Below are positions 11,641-23,990 of a stretch of 64,000 nt of DNA, piece after piece. Below the pieces are notes generated by a model. That model did no database searches. It saw nothing but the letters and a program-made list of their open reading frames with translations, and was not told where the DNA came from. Each line of letters begins with the position of its first letter. Within the stretch, counting starts at the first letter, position 1. The position numbers and the translations under genes are program-made. The stretch comes from Pohlia nutans (taxonomy: Eukaryota; Streptophyta; Bryopsida; Bryales; Mniaceae): NCBI GenBank assembly GCA_022496805.1, contig CM040101.1:2296501-2360500 (forward strand), given 5' to 3'.

Positions 11641-14260
11641 CTTTGACAGAGAACAAAAGAAGCTCTGATTTCAACCCAAAACACAACCAAACAACATAAG
11701 CCCCAAATTTGTTCAAAGCGTAACCTTCTAAATTATCCAATATTTAAAAAACAACACACATGGAGATCTGTCATAGTCAACCCTTTTACAAAATTTGAAA
11801 TTCTATGGAAAATTCTATGAAATTATTTGTTTTTCATCTAAGACCTGCAACGTTCTTCACTAATTTTAGTGGTATAAAATTAGGTCCCATATGATCAATG
11901 GAACTTGTCATCTCAAAAATCCGAATTCTTCGTTCTTCAGGTCTAAGAACCCAAATTAGGCATCATGTATTTTTTTAGTGGTTTTGAGGAGGTATTTTGA
12001 ATTTAACAGAGATATGCAATGTTCTGCACTGATTTATCAAGCAACAGCTTGGTGGGCAAACTCCGAGTCTCTCTCACGCAGCTTAAACGCAGTAATTTTT
12101 TTTTTAAATTGTACACTTCACTGGGCTCCACAGCTTGGAAAGAACAACAACAACAATAGCAGCAACGCACCCCAAGAGAACTCAAGCTCAGGAGCCAATG
12201 ATCAAGTGTGGAGGTCCACCAACCATGTAGACCTTCTTGTAGGAAGGACGGATGACTTACAAAGATCTATCCCTCCATAGACTTGGGAGTGGCGTTGAGC
12301 ATCACACTGACATCATCCAAGCCATCGCTCACTGTCGACACCCAGCCGTCTTCAACAAATCCATTCACTGCATTTATGAATCCTTTGCATTTCTAGCAAA
12401 AAACACAGCACCAACGTTTTCATCCTGAGTGAGTTCATACGTTTCTCAAGGCTTTAATTTCAGCAGCAGTTTCCTCCAAAAAAGAAAAGAAAACAAGAGT
12501 CATAATTTAACAAGAGGCAGAAAAAATAGAAGACAAAAAACAATGAATCCGGACACCCACTTGGCAAGGCGTTGGCCTAATGTGCGAAGCACTGCTGGAT
12601 GTCGTCCGTTTCTAGGAACCCCCTCACCACTTTCTTCTGCTGCTAGCCGTTTCAAATGCCGTAATGCTTTCAGGAAAGAGCACACAATTAGAAAACGGTT
12701 GATTTTCTCGATGAGAGAAATACGGACGGCCGTTGAGAGCTACAGTAGAGAACAACTTAAGAAACTTTGTAGTCAACATGCCGTCAATATTAAATATCTC
12801 ATTGACAAACTAGAAAAAGTGGCATCTGCATCTCTATAGATTCTGTGTATTTGAGACAAAAATAAATAAAATCAGTCCCCAGTCTCCCCACCTCACTCAA
12901 ACACTGGGAAACGTGCGGACTTGGGAAGCGCAATATTCTTGTTCATGATGAGCTTGGTTTGAATGGCTCAAGGCGGTGTAGGAGCTTTCAGTTTATCCAT
13001 TTTTTTTCTAAAAATTAAAAAAATGACAAGCCGGTGGGTGTAACTAATCATGGCATTACGTGGTGCTGTTTTTTCTCTGAGCCACCAAGGACCTAAATTT
13101 GCAATTCCTCATTCACTCGGGTGGCACTCACGTCTGCCTATCAGTGAAATATTTTTCTGAAAATGGTGGTCCTACAATCAAAGGCGTGGTTGAATCCACA
13201 GCAAAAAATAAGCTACTACCTGTATGCTACCTCATCAGCAACCAACCAAAACTGTGTGAAGTGTCTGATCTGAGCACAAACCTCCACCGGAAGGAGAGCT
13301 GGACCATCACTGACCAAAAAATGGCCAGAAACTCTGAGAGCATTCCCACCCATGCATGCTAGGACTAACTCGCTGAAATTATTCATCTACATTTGAAGAG
13401 CCCTTGCACTTTCACTCCCCCACCATTGCGCGCCCCTCACATATCAAAAGTGCACATCACATAGTCAATGGACCAATCACAAGTAGAATGTGAGGATACA
13501 GTCAACTAAATAGTGATTTGAAGGGCCATTTTCTACCACAGTAGGATTGAGAGTCAAGAGGTATTTTTCAAGGGCCCTTTGCATTTTTCATCTACTTTTT
13601 CAGTGTGAGACACTGTGGAAGGGCATGGGTGGCCATGCTCTCAGACTTACAGATTTTACACAAACGTTGAGGAAGAAATCTCAACGCTGACCTAGGGTGC
13701 ACGTGGATGTCTGAAGTAGATTCACGTTTGCCGGAACAACCGCCAATTATGGTAGAGGCACCAATACCTGTCAGTTTGAGGATTTCGACCTATTTAGCGC
13801 GATGGTTTTTAATGATAAAAAATTGCAGCACATAAAACTTTGGGTTTAATAACCAAGCCCAACTTTTAATTAATTTTGTCACAATGTATGGTTTTGTTCT
13901 ATATTTTCAAACTTAATTTGCATATACCACTATTGATGTTAGTAGAGGAACCAATACTTGTCTTTCATTTCTAATCTGATCAGTTTGCTAACTTGACATT
14001 CATAATTGATCATTTGATCACCAAACTGCTACAACTAATGATTGTGATAATTTGATTCGGAACTCACAAAGTTGAAACATGTGTTTGCATAGGTGACTAG
14101 AATTGGTCCCTAACAGTTACCTTAGCCGTTATGTGCGCTGAAATTCTAGTCAGTGTTATGTGCAATCCACCAACACTGAATGGCATATTTAGCGTCCGGG
14201 AGAAGTAATGTCCTTTACCACAATTCGTTCAAAAAAGAGTAGAAGTAATGTCCCTACAAG
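11641..14260. other. Spacer upstream of the transposase gene; one unproven ORF
   Basis: Likely holds the promoter of the minus-strand transposase gene, but no TATA box or TIR could be assigned with confidence. A plus-strand frame at 12429-12839 (136 codons; internal Met at 12543) encodes an arginine- and serine-rich protein ending in a helical-looking segment (IKYLIDKLEKVASASL). It matches no family I know and has no splice support. The phrase 'agagg-accaatac-tgtc' recurs at about 13750 and 13948. Otherwise nothing is recognised. Confidence 0.4.
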
Positions 14261-14466
14261 TACAGTGAGGTCTAATATGCTTACGAATTCCCCTCTGTAG
14301 GAAAAAAATTCAGAAACTTTGAAAAATGCATGTGTACTCCAAAATGATCCGATTTGAAAACCGTAAAGTGCGTTACAATCACATTGGAGTGTATTACAAT
14401 ATCAATACAAATTTACACATGTATTAGTGAAAATCATACAACAAGTTAAAAATATTATATACCTAT

Positions 14467-14637
14467 CTACCATTGAGTGCTCTCATCCTTTGTTTCAATT
14501 ACAATGTCTATTCTAGCAAGCATATTTGAAATGAACGTTTGAAATTGTTTTTGAGATACTTGAGCCTATACTTGTTGGATGATTTGTATCATTTCATCTA
14601 TCTCCTTTGTAATTTCTTCTTTTGTAATGGTGTAGGG
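14467..14637 (-). pseudogene. Tc1/mariner transposase C-terminus, left-arm copy
   Basis: Read on the minus strand the arm encodes TKEEITKEIDEMIQIIQQV, a TAG, then AQVSQKQFQTF, ISNMLARIDIVIETK and DESTQW before a stop at 14467-14469. The pattern of a helix followed by 'SMP-R--AVIEAKGG-T-Y' is the usual C-terminus of Tc1-type transposases. The internal TAG replaces what is normally Trp, and is also present in the right-arm copy. The catalytic domain is absent from this copy. Confidence 0.7.
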
Positions 14638-15462
14638 GCTTTCACGGGTTTTGACAAAAGTTCACTTGTCATCATTGGGTGATTGCAAGCTACAGTCTAC
14701 CAAGTGGGGAGTGCAGCTTGTGCAGCTAAAGGCCATGCAGCTCGTGCACTAGCGTAGTAATGCGCACCTCTCAACTTTCAATTAGATCAAAAATTTCACC
14801 ATCCCAAATAGGGTTTATGCTAATACTTTCACTTTAGCAATTGTTAAGTTAATTTCAAGTCTTTGGGCATTACTCAATAGCCTTTTCTGTTTTTTTACCG
14901 AGTAGGGGTAATTAGAGCCTTTTTTACATAACATCCTTAGCTAGGTTTTATAAAAAATGCATTTCATATCCCACCTCTGAAATTGAACCATTATTTCATT
15001 TCCAAAAAAAAAAATCCAAAAAAAAGTTTTAACTGCACGAAAATCTTAAAAAACAAAAACATCACCAAACAATTAATTAAAAAATAAGTAAGCGTAGTAC
15101 CCAAAAAAATAAAATATGGTACCTTTGTACACACTTGTGGTATGCTGCTATAAATTTTTGAAGTTCAAATTTGACCCCCTTCTAGCATTTCCCATAAAAT
15201 AGGTGCACTTTTGACAAGCGACACGCTACCAAATCTAAGTAGAAATTCTTAATTTGGATAGAAAGATTGAAAATTTGCAAACTTTATTGTGGTAGACATC
15301 TTAACTTTAGAATTCTAGAAACAATGCAATTTGTTTCGTCACAAAATTCCATTCCAATATTTATTGATGATTTTCCAAAGATTGGGTAAGTGCACAAATT
15401 TGCATGCCGCAACAAAAAGTTTGGGTGACCGTAGCTTGCAACCACCCCATTCCTTCAACTAA

Positions 15463-15771
15463 ACATCAGTAGTTGATTTTGTGGAACTCATTTATGAAAA
15501 TACATTGATCAACTTCTATTTTATGCATGATAGACCTATTCAAATCTCATTAATAGAGGATGGTGCTCTAATACATCGTAGTAGGTACCCTGATGATTGG
15601 AGACAAGCCCATGGAATCAAAAAGATTATGAAAGATAAAGATGAAATGATACAAATCATCCAACAAGTATAGGCTCAAGTATCTCAAAAACAATTTCAAA
15701 CGCTCATTTCAAATATGCTTGCTAGAATAGACACTGTAATTGAAGCAAAGGATGAGAGCACTCAATGGTAG
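15463..15771 (+). pseudogene. Tc1/mariner transposase fragment, right-arm copy
   Basis: The frame reads through LIEDGALIHRSRYPDDWRQA then HGIKKI, which matches the second catalytic block of Tc1/pogo-type DDE transposases (family pattern 'DGAP-H----V--W---HGI'). It then jumps straight to KDKDEMIQIIQQV, so the expected DLNPIENVW block and its last acidic residue are deleted. A TAG at 15670-15672 interrupts QQV-AQVSQKQ, and the frame ends at 15769-15771. All of the N-terminal DNA-binding part is missing or unrecognisable. Confidence 0.75.
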
Positions 15772-16329
15772 ATAGATATATAATATTTTTAACTTGTTCT
15801 ATGATTTTCACTAATACATGTGTAAATTTATATTGATATTGTAGTACACTCCAATGTGATTGCAACGCACTTTACGGTTTCCAAATCGGATCATTTTTTA
15901 GTGCACATGCATTGTTCAAAGTTTCTGAATTATTTTCCTACAGAGGGGAATTCGTAAGCATATTAGACCTTACTGTACATGGAAGAGTGTCACTTGCCAT
16001 TCCTACTGTCACTGAGAGGGTCATGTTCTTTCCACCAACACTCAATGGCATATTTGGCATATTTAACATTTATTCCATGTATTGTACTGTACATTGATAA
16101 CCATACGTGTGATGCAAGCTAAATGAGTTCCTAGTATAATCGTGCCCCAAATCGGGCATGTGATTGAATATGAACTTGTATCACATGGTTGACCCTAAAC
16201 CTATGACTAGTTGATCATAAACCTCCACAATTGTCACAAAAATACTACTCTCAAGGTTTGGTTGCACCCATAACACTCTCCAATATAATATTCATTAGCC
16301 TATGTGACTGCTACCTTCTCCTAACAGAA

Positions 16330-16397
16330 TGATGTGGAATATCCCACATCATGTCATCCCCCCAATGAAATGATGTGGGATATTTCACATCACATTA
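16330..16397. repeat. Pair of palindromic motifs
   Basis: GATGTGGAATATCCCACATC and, 40-odd bases later, GATGTGGGATATTTCACATC are each nearly self-complementary, and they repeat each other. They could form small hairpins or be the termini of a very short inverted-repeat element. No function is assigned. Confidence 0.5.
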
Positions 16398-16740
16398 GTA
16401 GCTATGGGGGCAGGTGGCATTAAGCAAGTGCAATCAACCATGGTGAATAGTAATCAAAAGCACTCACTCAATCACAATTCAACAGTGTTGTGTAATTGTT
16501 TATTTGATTCAATAGTTCATTCAATGACAAATCATTGGTCACTCCATATATAAAGGTGGATGAAACTAAAAGGCAACCTCTTGAAAGGCTACTGAATGTT
16601 ATGAATGCAAAGATTTCATCCCTTAAGCTTTTCTGCACAAGAGGATGGAACAAGCCTAAAATTCTTGGGAAGAGATTTTCATGAAACTGACCACTAGCAC
16701 CCCACTCATTACGTGGGTTTAGAGTGCCTAGTTTTTGGGA

Positions 16741-17017
16741 AGCCAAATTGACCTTGGTAGAACTGATTCATTGACCAAGGTTTCATGATTTTAAAATGAC
16801 AAATTCAATCCATCATATTGTGAAAAATATAATTTAGATGAGACATAATTTTGTATCACCAAAATCAACGAAAAGGTTGCACGTGTTGATAAAATAAAAT
16901 AAAAACAAATAAACTTGACCATTAGGAACTTCACATGAGTCCTACTTAAAACTACCAAGAAAAACATCAGTCTCAATTTGGGTTTCTTAGCACTGTAGGG
17001 GCATGTGTAGGGGTTAA
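16741..17017. mobile_element. TTAA-ended element, family J, copy d
   Basis: Shares an ordered set of phrases with the copies near 35711, 36739 and 56861: 'accaaggtttcatgattttaaaatgac', a poly-purine stretch, 'tatcacc', then 'gttgcacgtgttgat'. The right end is TGTAGGGG followed by TTAA at 17014-17017, which is also the left TTAA of the adjoining family C element. The left terminus is uncertain. Confidence 0.6.
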
Positions 17018-17524
17018 CCTTTCAACATCCCGATTCAACACTGATTTCGAAGACGCGTTATAACATGTGTGATGAATAAAAAAATGGAGTTGATGTACAA
17101 AGCGAAGTTGAAAATGTCAATGCGACGATCACAATTGTGCAGTTGGATTTATCATATATTTATTTACAAATTGTAATAAAAATTTCAAGCTTTTCTTGGA
17201 TTCTACGTATTTTGGATTCTACATGCACTACGAGATGGTATGATTTCCATTATTTGATTCTACCAATTTTGGAAAATCATGTTTAAGGTCTCATTGTTTG
17301 AACCAAGAATGAAACCAAGAATGAAACTTGACACAAACCAATTTTGTTATTTAAAAAAATCACAATATCTTATTTTGAAGATCCACACAATACAAATGAT
17401 AGTCAACTAGAACAAGAACTAAGAGAAATTTGGATGGATGAAAAACTGCACAACATGTAGTCAACAGAAAGGTTACACTATGTTTCTAGTCCATATACTA
17501 GATGCATGCGCGTAAAAAGGTTAA
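17014..17524. mobile_element. TTAA-flanked MITE, family C, copy 1
   Basis: TTAA 17014-17017 is followed by CCTTTCAACATC. The right end is GCGCGTAAAAAGG with TTAA 17521-17524 (complement CCTTTTTACGCGC). It is inverted relative to the copies at 23991-24538 and 25574-26112, with which it shares 'cccgattcaacactg', 'gatgtacaaagc', 'gagatggtatg' and 'tagtcaac' phrases. Non-coding. Confidence 0.75.
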
Positions 17525-17710
17525 CCCTTAAGTTTCCACATTACATTTATCCAGTCAAACTTCATGAGTTTTTCATTTTTTAATATTTAGTGTAATTATT
17601 TAGTCCTTTTCTGAAATAATTTATTTTAAACCAATTTACACTTGTTTTCTCATAATTGTTTTAATTAATTAATTTTAAAAGGTTCTTCAAAGCTTGTCTC
17701 TTGTAATAGT

Positions 17711-18526
17711 CCCCGGGGGGAGCACTTAGTCTTAAAAACCAATAATAGCGTGCGTGCGTCACCTCCAAATTAATACCTCTATATACAGTTTTTTTTCATT
17801 AAGAAAAAGATATACGTACATATATATAACCAAAAAGAAGCCTAACGTATGTATGCATATTCAAAGTAAATCAAAAAAGAAAAGACCTAACATATGTATA
17901 CAATGAAAAACATGGCTTAAAAAGTAGGCCTGAATTTTTTTTACTACACTGACAATACTTATTTATCATCAATAAAATTATTAAACACTTTTTCATCCAT
18001 AGGATGTAACTCATATAAGTTTTTTTCTACTACAAATGTTACTATAGCTAGTGCAATAATAGTTTCAAAGTTTACTATGACATGATCTGTCAAATCATAT
18101 CCACGGTGATCCATGATCTTGTGGTACCAACACAATCCAATCTCCATATAAGATGGTCAATCCAACAATTCAACTAGTTCTTTATATTCAACCCACCTAT
18201 TAGCAATTTTTCTACGCATCATATAAACCCTTCATAAATGCCAAGTTTTAGTGGTCAATGCTTTTTGATTTTCTTGGCCTTCCTATTTTTTTAATTTTTT
18301 CAATGAAGAGGCCTTAGAGTTACTTCAAGCTACCTACATGCTATAAAGGAATCACCCTATATGTAAATTACAATTCTTACCACATTAAAAATGGGCTATG
18401 TATGTTTACAAAATTGAACAAAGTAGTACCCTAAGCTTATGTATATTTTGTATGTCCACCCCACAATAAACACCCCTTTTGTTCACTCACGTGGTTCCAT
18501 ACGGTATACTGTAGTGCACTCCCCAG
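17711..18526. mobile_element. CCCGGGGG-ended element, family F, copy 1
   Basis: The left end is CCCCGGGGGGAGCACTTAG and the right end is GTAGTGCACTCCCCAG, imperfect inverted repeats of about 18 bp. It is about 0.8 kb long. A minus-strand frame (17959-18147) encodes 62 residues including YDLTDHVIVNFETIIALA and LYELHPMDEKVFNNFI. The same peptide is conserved in copy 2 at about 20860-21000, which argues that it was once coding. I do not recognise the protein; it could be the tail of a transposase. Confidence 0.65.
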
Positions 18527-19078
18527 ATAATACTCATAGTAAATACAACATTTCCTAAAACAATACTAATTTTTTTGGAAAATTTGAAATAATAGTGATG
18601 AACAACAAGGTGACATGCTTCTCAAGATTACATATATAGAAATTTGATTGAATTTTTTTCTGCAGTGTATATTGGAATTTTAGAGATTTGCGCTTTAAAG
18701 TGTTGTAAAAATCGCAATTTTAACAATTTTGAAGAACAATAAATTGGATTAGACAGTAGAAGATAGCTCCCACATTTTCTTAGTTGGGACCATTTTCATT
18801 TGAAATTAGGAACTAGGTGAAAATCAACGTTTGACTAAAAACACCCAAACATTGCCCCATGGGGCTCCTTGCACGCTTGGGGGTTAGGGGCCGCTTTACA
18901 CCACGGTGGAGAAGTCCACTAGTCATGAATTCTGAGGGAATTCCGAAATATGATTGGCCAACAGTGACACTGTTGTCTGGTGGTGGTTTACACTATGGCC
19001 AAGAATCGTCCGGTGGAGAATTCTGTACATGGATGAATAAATGACATGTCTGCCAACGTAGCAATACTTTTTTGAAGG

Positions 19079-19152
19079 GGAGTTCTCCGGAGGTCAAGTT
19101 TCTTGAGCAACCTCAAAGCATTGGACAAGAAACTTTGCCTCCGGAGAACTCC
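19079..19152. repeat. Imperfect hairpin
   Basis: GGAGTTCTCCGGAGGTCAAG (19079-) and its complement in TTTGCCTCCGGAGAACTCC (to 19152) form two 27-base arms around a loop of about 20 bases. No flanking duplication is obvious and it overlaps no gene. It may be a relic of inverted-repeat element termini. Confidence 0.6.
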
Positions 19153-19159
19153 AACATGA

Positions 19160-20610
19160 ATGAAACTTTTTTTTTCTTTTGAGAAATCTGAATCATTAAA
19201 TTGAAAGTCTACAGTACCCAAGCATCCTAAATATTTCAGGGTCATTTTTGAAGGTTTAGGGCTTGTTTTCAAGCATTTTAACATGCTCCAATGCATAGTA
19301 TTGCGTAGTGTTCTAATGTCATGCTTAATTTTGAGGAGGAGTTGATACATGTGTTCGACTTCAAGCACTAATGTTGGCTGCAATATCTGGCTTTTCCTGT
19401 ACTACTGAAGCATGTTTGAGACTGTTTTCAAGTTGTACAAGGAAGACAAACATTGCAAATTTGGTTTTCAACAAAACTTTTAAAAAATTGAAGATCTCTG
19501 TTTGTCACAGAGGAATTTATTAATCTTCACTGTTCCTGTACTGTTCTTTTGCAGTCAAGGATTCTAAAACCAATTGTCTTTATGCAAATTAAGAAGATTC
19601 ACACTTCAAACTATATACAATTGAATGCAGTGTTTAACTTTCTGAAATCCTACTCCTATGACACAGTTTGCGAAAGTCGACACGTTTTGCAACACTTCAA
19701 TAAGTTTGTGAAAGTCAACACCTTTTGCTAAAGCTGCTATGGTACTACCGTACAGAACGGCGGTACTAACTGGAATCACCATGATCTGCCTCAACAACTT
19801 ATTGAGGCCACACAAATTGATTGACCACTAAGAAATTGTACATGCAAACTTCGAGACTTAAAAACAATGATTCAGCAAAAATCATTTCTCTCACGGTTCC
19901 CAAAATCTCCAAACAGCACATGGTTTTCAGCATGTACAATTTCACAAAAAGCCTTTCTAACCACTCTTATGTGATACGAGTCCTCTCATTCGGATGGGTC
20001 AATATTTATAAAATAGTTTTGGGACATGGAGTTTTTTTTTTTAACGTATTGGTTCATGGACATGTTCCTTTTAAATATGATCTGTTTCGATAGGGGTTCA
20101 ATTAAAATTTCATGTCAATGATGTCTTTTGAAGTTTGAACATAGGACATTGTGAAAAAGCAAGCCTGCACGTAAATGAACTGAAGTGGGAGAGGACAACC
20201 CATGCCTACTCTCCATTGCCCCACCAAACAGATGTGCCATTTAAGGGCTGTTTTACATGACGGCACCAGGCCAATTAATTTGAAGCCAATTCACATGAGA
20301 TATTGACTTATGCCAAGAAGGTAGGAAGCTCTAACATGGTTGGAGGAAAGTGAATTGGGTTTTCATTTTAGTTCAACCGAATTCTCTTCCATGGGACCGT
20401 GTTAAATTTTGTCTTTATTACATTAGAATATGAATTTTAGGGAATGACCTTAATTCCTTTGTGAATAGTTCTTGGGGTTGAGTTCTTGAATTCAACCAAT
20501 CAATTATAAGGATTCAAGCATACAGTCAAAGCTCCAAATTGACCTTGTCCCATCATGTAAAGCGGCTTTAACCTGAGGCGCTTTCGTCATAGACCCACCG
20601 TCAGACTTAG
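19160..20610. other. Spacer without recognisable gene
   Basis: Several frames of 60-90 codons exist on both strands, but none shows a domain, codon bias or splice continuity. No transposon termini were identified. Confidence 0.45.
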
Positions 20611-20613
20611 TCG

Positions 20614-22060
20614 CCGCCCGAGGAATGCACTTAGTGTTAAAAGCCAAGAATAAAGTGCGTGCACCACCTCCAAATTAATACCCATGTATACGGGTTTTCT
20701 TCAATTAAAAAATATATATAAACCAAAAAGAAGCCTAATGTACGTATGCATGTTCAAGGTAAATTAAAAAAGCAATAGCATAACGTATGTATACAATGAA
20801 AAACATGGCTTAAAAAATAGGCTTGATAATTTCTCACTACAAAAGTATTTATTAATTATTGATGAATTCATTAAACATTTTTTCATCTGTAGAATGTAAC
20901 TCATACAAGCATTTCTGTAATACAAAAGTTATTGAAGTTAGTGCAATAATAGTTTCTAGATTTACCATGATATGATCTGTTAAGTTATAAGTCCATAGGG
21001 TGAAAGTACGGTAAACTAAACCATTAAAGTCATTAGTATGGTAAACTAAACCATTCTTAGTGATGAAATTACAATTTTCTTGGTCAAAGGCCATAAATTA
21101 CGATTAAAATTTCATAGATTTAAGTTATAATTTGCTAGAGCTCTCCACAATTCTATTAGGTACTTCATTCCAAAGTTTCAAATTAAAATATCAGAAAAAG
21201 GTTACTAAAAGTAAAGCTTGAAATTAGATGTCTAAAACAAATTTCGGGAGCAAATCTGATGAATTGAATCATGTTCAATATGAATATAATTATATATTTT
21301 ATAAGCTCATTGTGCATTCGAGGGCTCCAAAATAAAAATTTGAAAATAAATATTTCATGCAATTTTAACATGTTTTATATCTACTTTCCAATTTCGTCAA
21401 AACTACTTAAGTTTTCAAATTTTAATCACTTTAACCTTACCATAACACACATGAATACTCATTGAACATGAATTTTTCAATTATTTTGGTTAGACTTTGT
21501 TAAACATTGTATCTTATATTTTAGCCACAAAAATAACTTCACAAAAAATAAAAATTTAATAGATTTTTGGACCCTGCATTGTTGCTTCTTCATAGGGATC
21601 ACAAGTGGTTCGGTTTACCATGCTTTCTCTCCATAATGATCCATGATCTTTTTGGTACCAAGTGAAGCTAATCTCCATATGAGATGGTTGATTCAACAAA
21701 TTAATTGGTTCACTATATTCAACCACCTATTAGCAACTTTTCTACACATCCTATAAACCCTTCCTCAATACCAAGTTTTAGTGGTCAATGCCTTGATTTG
21801 CTTGGCCTTCCTCTTTTTTAAATTTTTCAATGAAGACTGAGGCCTGAGAGTTACTTCCTACCTACATGTTATATAGGAAATGGCCCTATATGTAAATTTA
21901 TGACTCTTATCACATTAAAAATGGGCTATGTAGGTTTACAAAATTGAACAAACAGTAATACCCTAAGCTTTTGTATATTTTGTAACCCCATCCCATAATT
22001 AATACCCCTTTTGTTCACTCTCGTGGTTCCATATGGGATATCGTAGTGCAACCCCCGGGA
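20614..22060. mobile_element. CCCGGGGG-ended element, family F, copy 2, with internal insertion
   Basis: The left end reads GCCGCCCGAGGAATGCACTT and the right end GTAGTGCAACCCCCGGGAG. It matches copy 1 (17711-18526) in order, including the peptide phrases NLTDHIMVNLETIIALTS and LYELHSTDEKMFNEFI on the minus strand. About 0.6 kb between roughly 20990 and 21640 is absent from copy 1. That extra block begins and ends near sequences of the type 'cggtaaactaaacca' / 'tggttcggtttacca', so it is probably a nested insertion. Confidence 0.65.
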
Positions 22061-22496
22061 GTTGTCGTATAGTATCACTTAGATCCAAGGTCCGGCCAAT
22101 TCTAAAGTAAAGGAGAAGTACCTAAAAGCCATAACTAAAGCTACCTAGACTATTTCAGGACCACCCATGAATAGATAGATAATTTTCTTATGTTAGAAGT
22201 TAGTCTTAATGAGGGCTTTAATTTATTTTTCAATATTGAAATTAATACCATTTTAGAAAGTGGAAAGTATTTAAGATGACCCATATTGATCAATAGGCTC
22301 TTCCGTGTTCAACGTGTGTGGTATTAATTTCCACTCATGACAATACCCAAAACCGATCACTAATATCCTCTTAAAGATTCCCAATGTTTGAATACCATTA
22401 ATACGCAACTTCCATATGAAAAGTGCACTTTATCAAGTTTAGGTCAAGTGACGGGTGATTGTGTAACACTTGATCGGTTTTTGGGCACTAATCACT

Positions 22497-23311
22497 TTAA
22501 CCCTTTAATGCCCATGATATTATAGCTTGGTGCATTGGATTTCAGTGGATTTTTCCACCATAATTAATTGATACTATTCGAAATAGAATGGATGAAATTA
22601 GAAAGTAAGCAAAAAATAGTATTTTCAACTAGAGTGGAGACATTTTGCCCAAACTAGAGAATTTTCTAATAGAGGAGCTGCAAGACTATAGTACGTCTTT
22701 TGAAGTATATAATCGGCACACTCAAAAATGAGACTTTGGAAGGTGTGTGACTTCAAAGTTAAAGTGAATTTGGGTTAAATTTTCAAAAATAAAAATGAAT
22801 GAGTTCGACAATGACCTTTGTGAACACCTCTCTATTGCAATTTTTCATATCAAGACTAGACTCACACATAATTATTGTGAAATTTTAGAAGTAAGAGTAA
22901 TTTGTCCATATATTGTTTATGAAAAATAAAATAAAAATGTTTAACATATCAAAAGAGTTGACACATTCATCAAGATCGGAATACATAAAGTACTAGAATA
23001 TGAACAAGAGAAAACAATCCAAAAACGAAACAAGATCACAAGATTCGAAACGCAAGAAATACCGCATAGTACATGTGTTGTATTTGTAAGTATTTAATGT
23101 ATTTTAAATATTTGTGATATTTTTGCGATTTGTTCATAGGTATTTGCATAGTTGCATAGCTCCAAATTCCAATTTTCTTGTTCTCGAAGATGTGTATTAT
23201 AAATCTCCAACTCTCGAAAGTCAAAACCAAAATCTTCAAAGATTTGATGTATTTGTGTTTTTGATACATCAATGACCAGAATGTGGCCACTTGGACACTA
23301 AAGAGTTTTAA
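22497..23311. mobile_element. TTAA-flanked element, family G
   Basis: TTAA 22497-22500 followed by CCCTTTAATGCCC. The right end is GGACACTAAAGAGTT then TTAA 23308-23311 (complement AACTCTTTAGTGTCC). The termini match imperfectly, so this is a weaker call than the others. It is separated by only three bases from the next TTAA element at 23315. Confidence 0.5.
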
Positions 23312-23314
23312 TGC

Positions 23315-23791
23315 TTAACCACTAAATGACAGAGGGGATAAATACAAAACCTAAATGTGTTATAAAATGTTATTTCTACGACTTTGATTTAGTTTGGTCC
23401 AAAAGAGAAAATGAGAAGTATACCGTTTATTAATTATCCATAAGATCAAACATTGAAAAAATGTTTTAGATACTCATTTAATGAATTTAGAAGCATTTAC
23501 TGTTTAATATATTCCAAAATTAAAATAATTATTTTTAGAATTTGAAATTTGGTATGATTGGTTAAAAGTAGACATTCTATTCTAAAATGGTCGATGGCAA
23601 AATTTTCAAAGGAGAGAACATCATTACTTTCCCAAAATAGAAAGTTTTATAATTCAAAGTGGATTGGAAAGTAGACTTGATTTCCTATTTGAAAATATTT
23701 TTTATGTTTTGTAAAAATGTTTTTTTCATCTTGGGCAGCTCGCAAAAAGGGCAACGACTATGAAATGGTCGATTGGTCACTTAGGGGTTAA
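23315..23791. mobile_element. TTAA-flanked MITE, family H, copy 1
   Basis: TTAA 23315-23318 followed by CCACTAAATGACAGAGGGG. The right end is GGTCACTTAGGGG then TTAA 23788-23791. The interior matches the copy at 33756-34302 read in reverse ('acaaaac-taaatgtgttataaaa', 'tttggtccaaaagagaaaatga'). Non-coding. Confidence 0.8.
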
Positions 23792-23990
23792 TTGTTTTAG
23801 CAAACCCCACGGATTTGATAGCAATTTGGAAAATTATTGTTCATAACTTCTACTCTATTGCATCAAATAGGTTTTTATAATTGTCAAACCGAGCACTTGT
23901 GATGGATCTATATTAGAAACTGAATCATGGTTGAAATGGAATTTAAAAGAGATTGTGGGTGTGAAATCATGACAACATATGTACTGTACT

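Larger units (their letters stand above)
14263..15975. mobile_element. Tc1/mariner-type element with long inverted arms
   Basis: TA (14261-14262) then CAGTGAGGTCTAATATGC at the left, and GCATATTAGACCTTACTG then TA (15976-15977) at the right. CAGT ends with a TA duplication are typical of Tc1/mariner. The inverted arms are long, roughly 350 bp each (about 14263-14610 and 15640-15975). They extend past the termini into the 3' end of the transposase gene, so each arm carries the same coding tail in opposite orientation. The middle does not look coding except next to the right arm. The element is dead: see the two transposase relics. Confidence 0.8.

Noticed and set aside
12429..12839. 136-codon plus-strand ORF, Arg/Ser-rich with a helical end
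   Set aside because: No known domain, no splice context, and part of the frame is also open on the other strand. Mentioned only inside the spacer entry.
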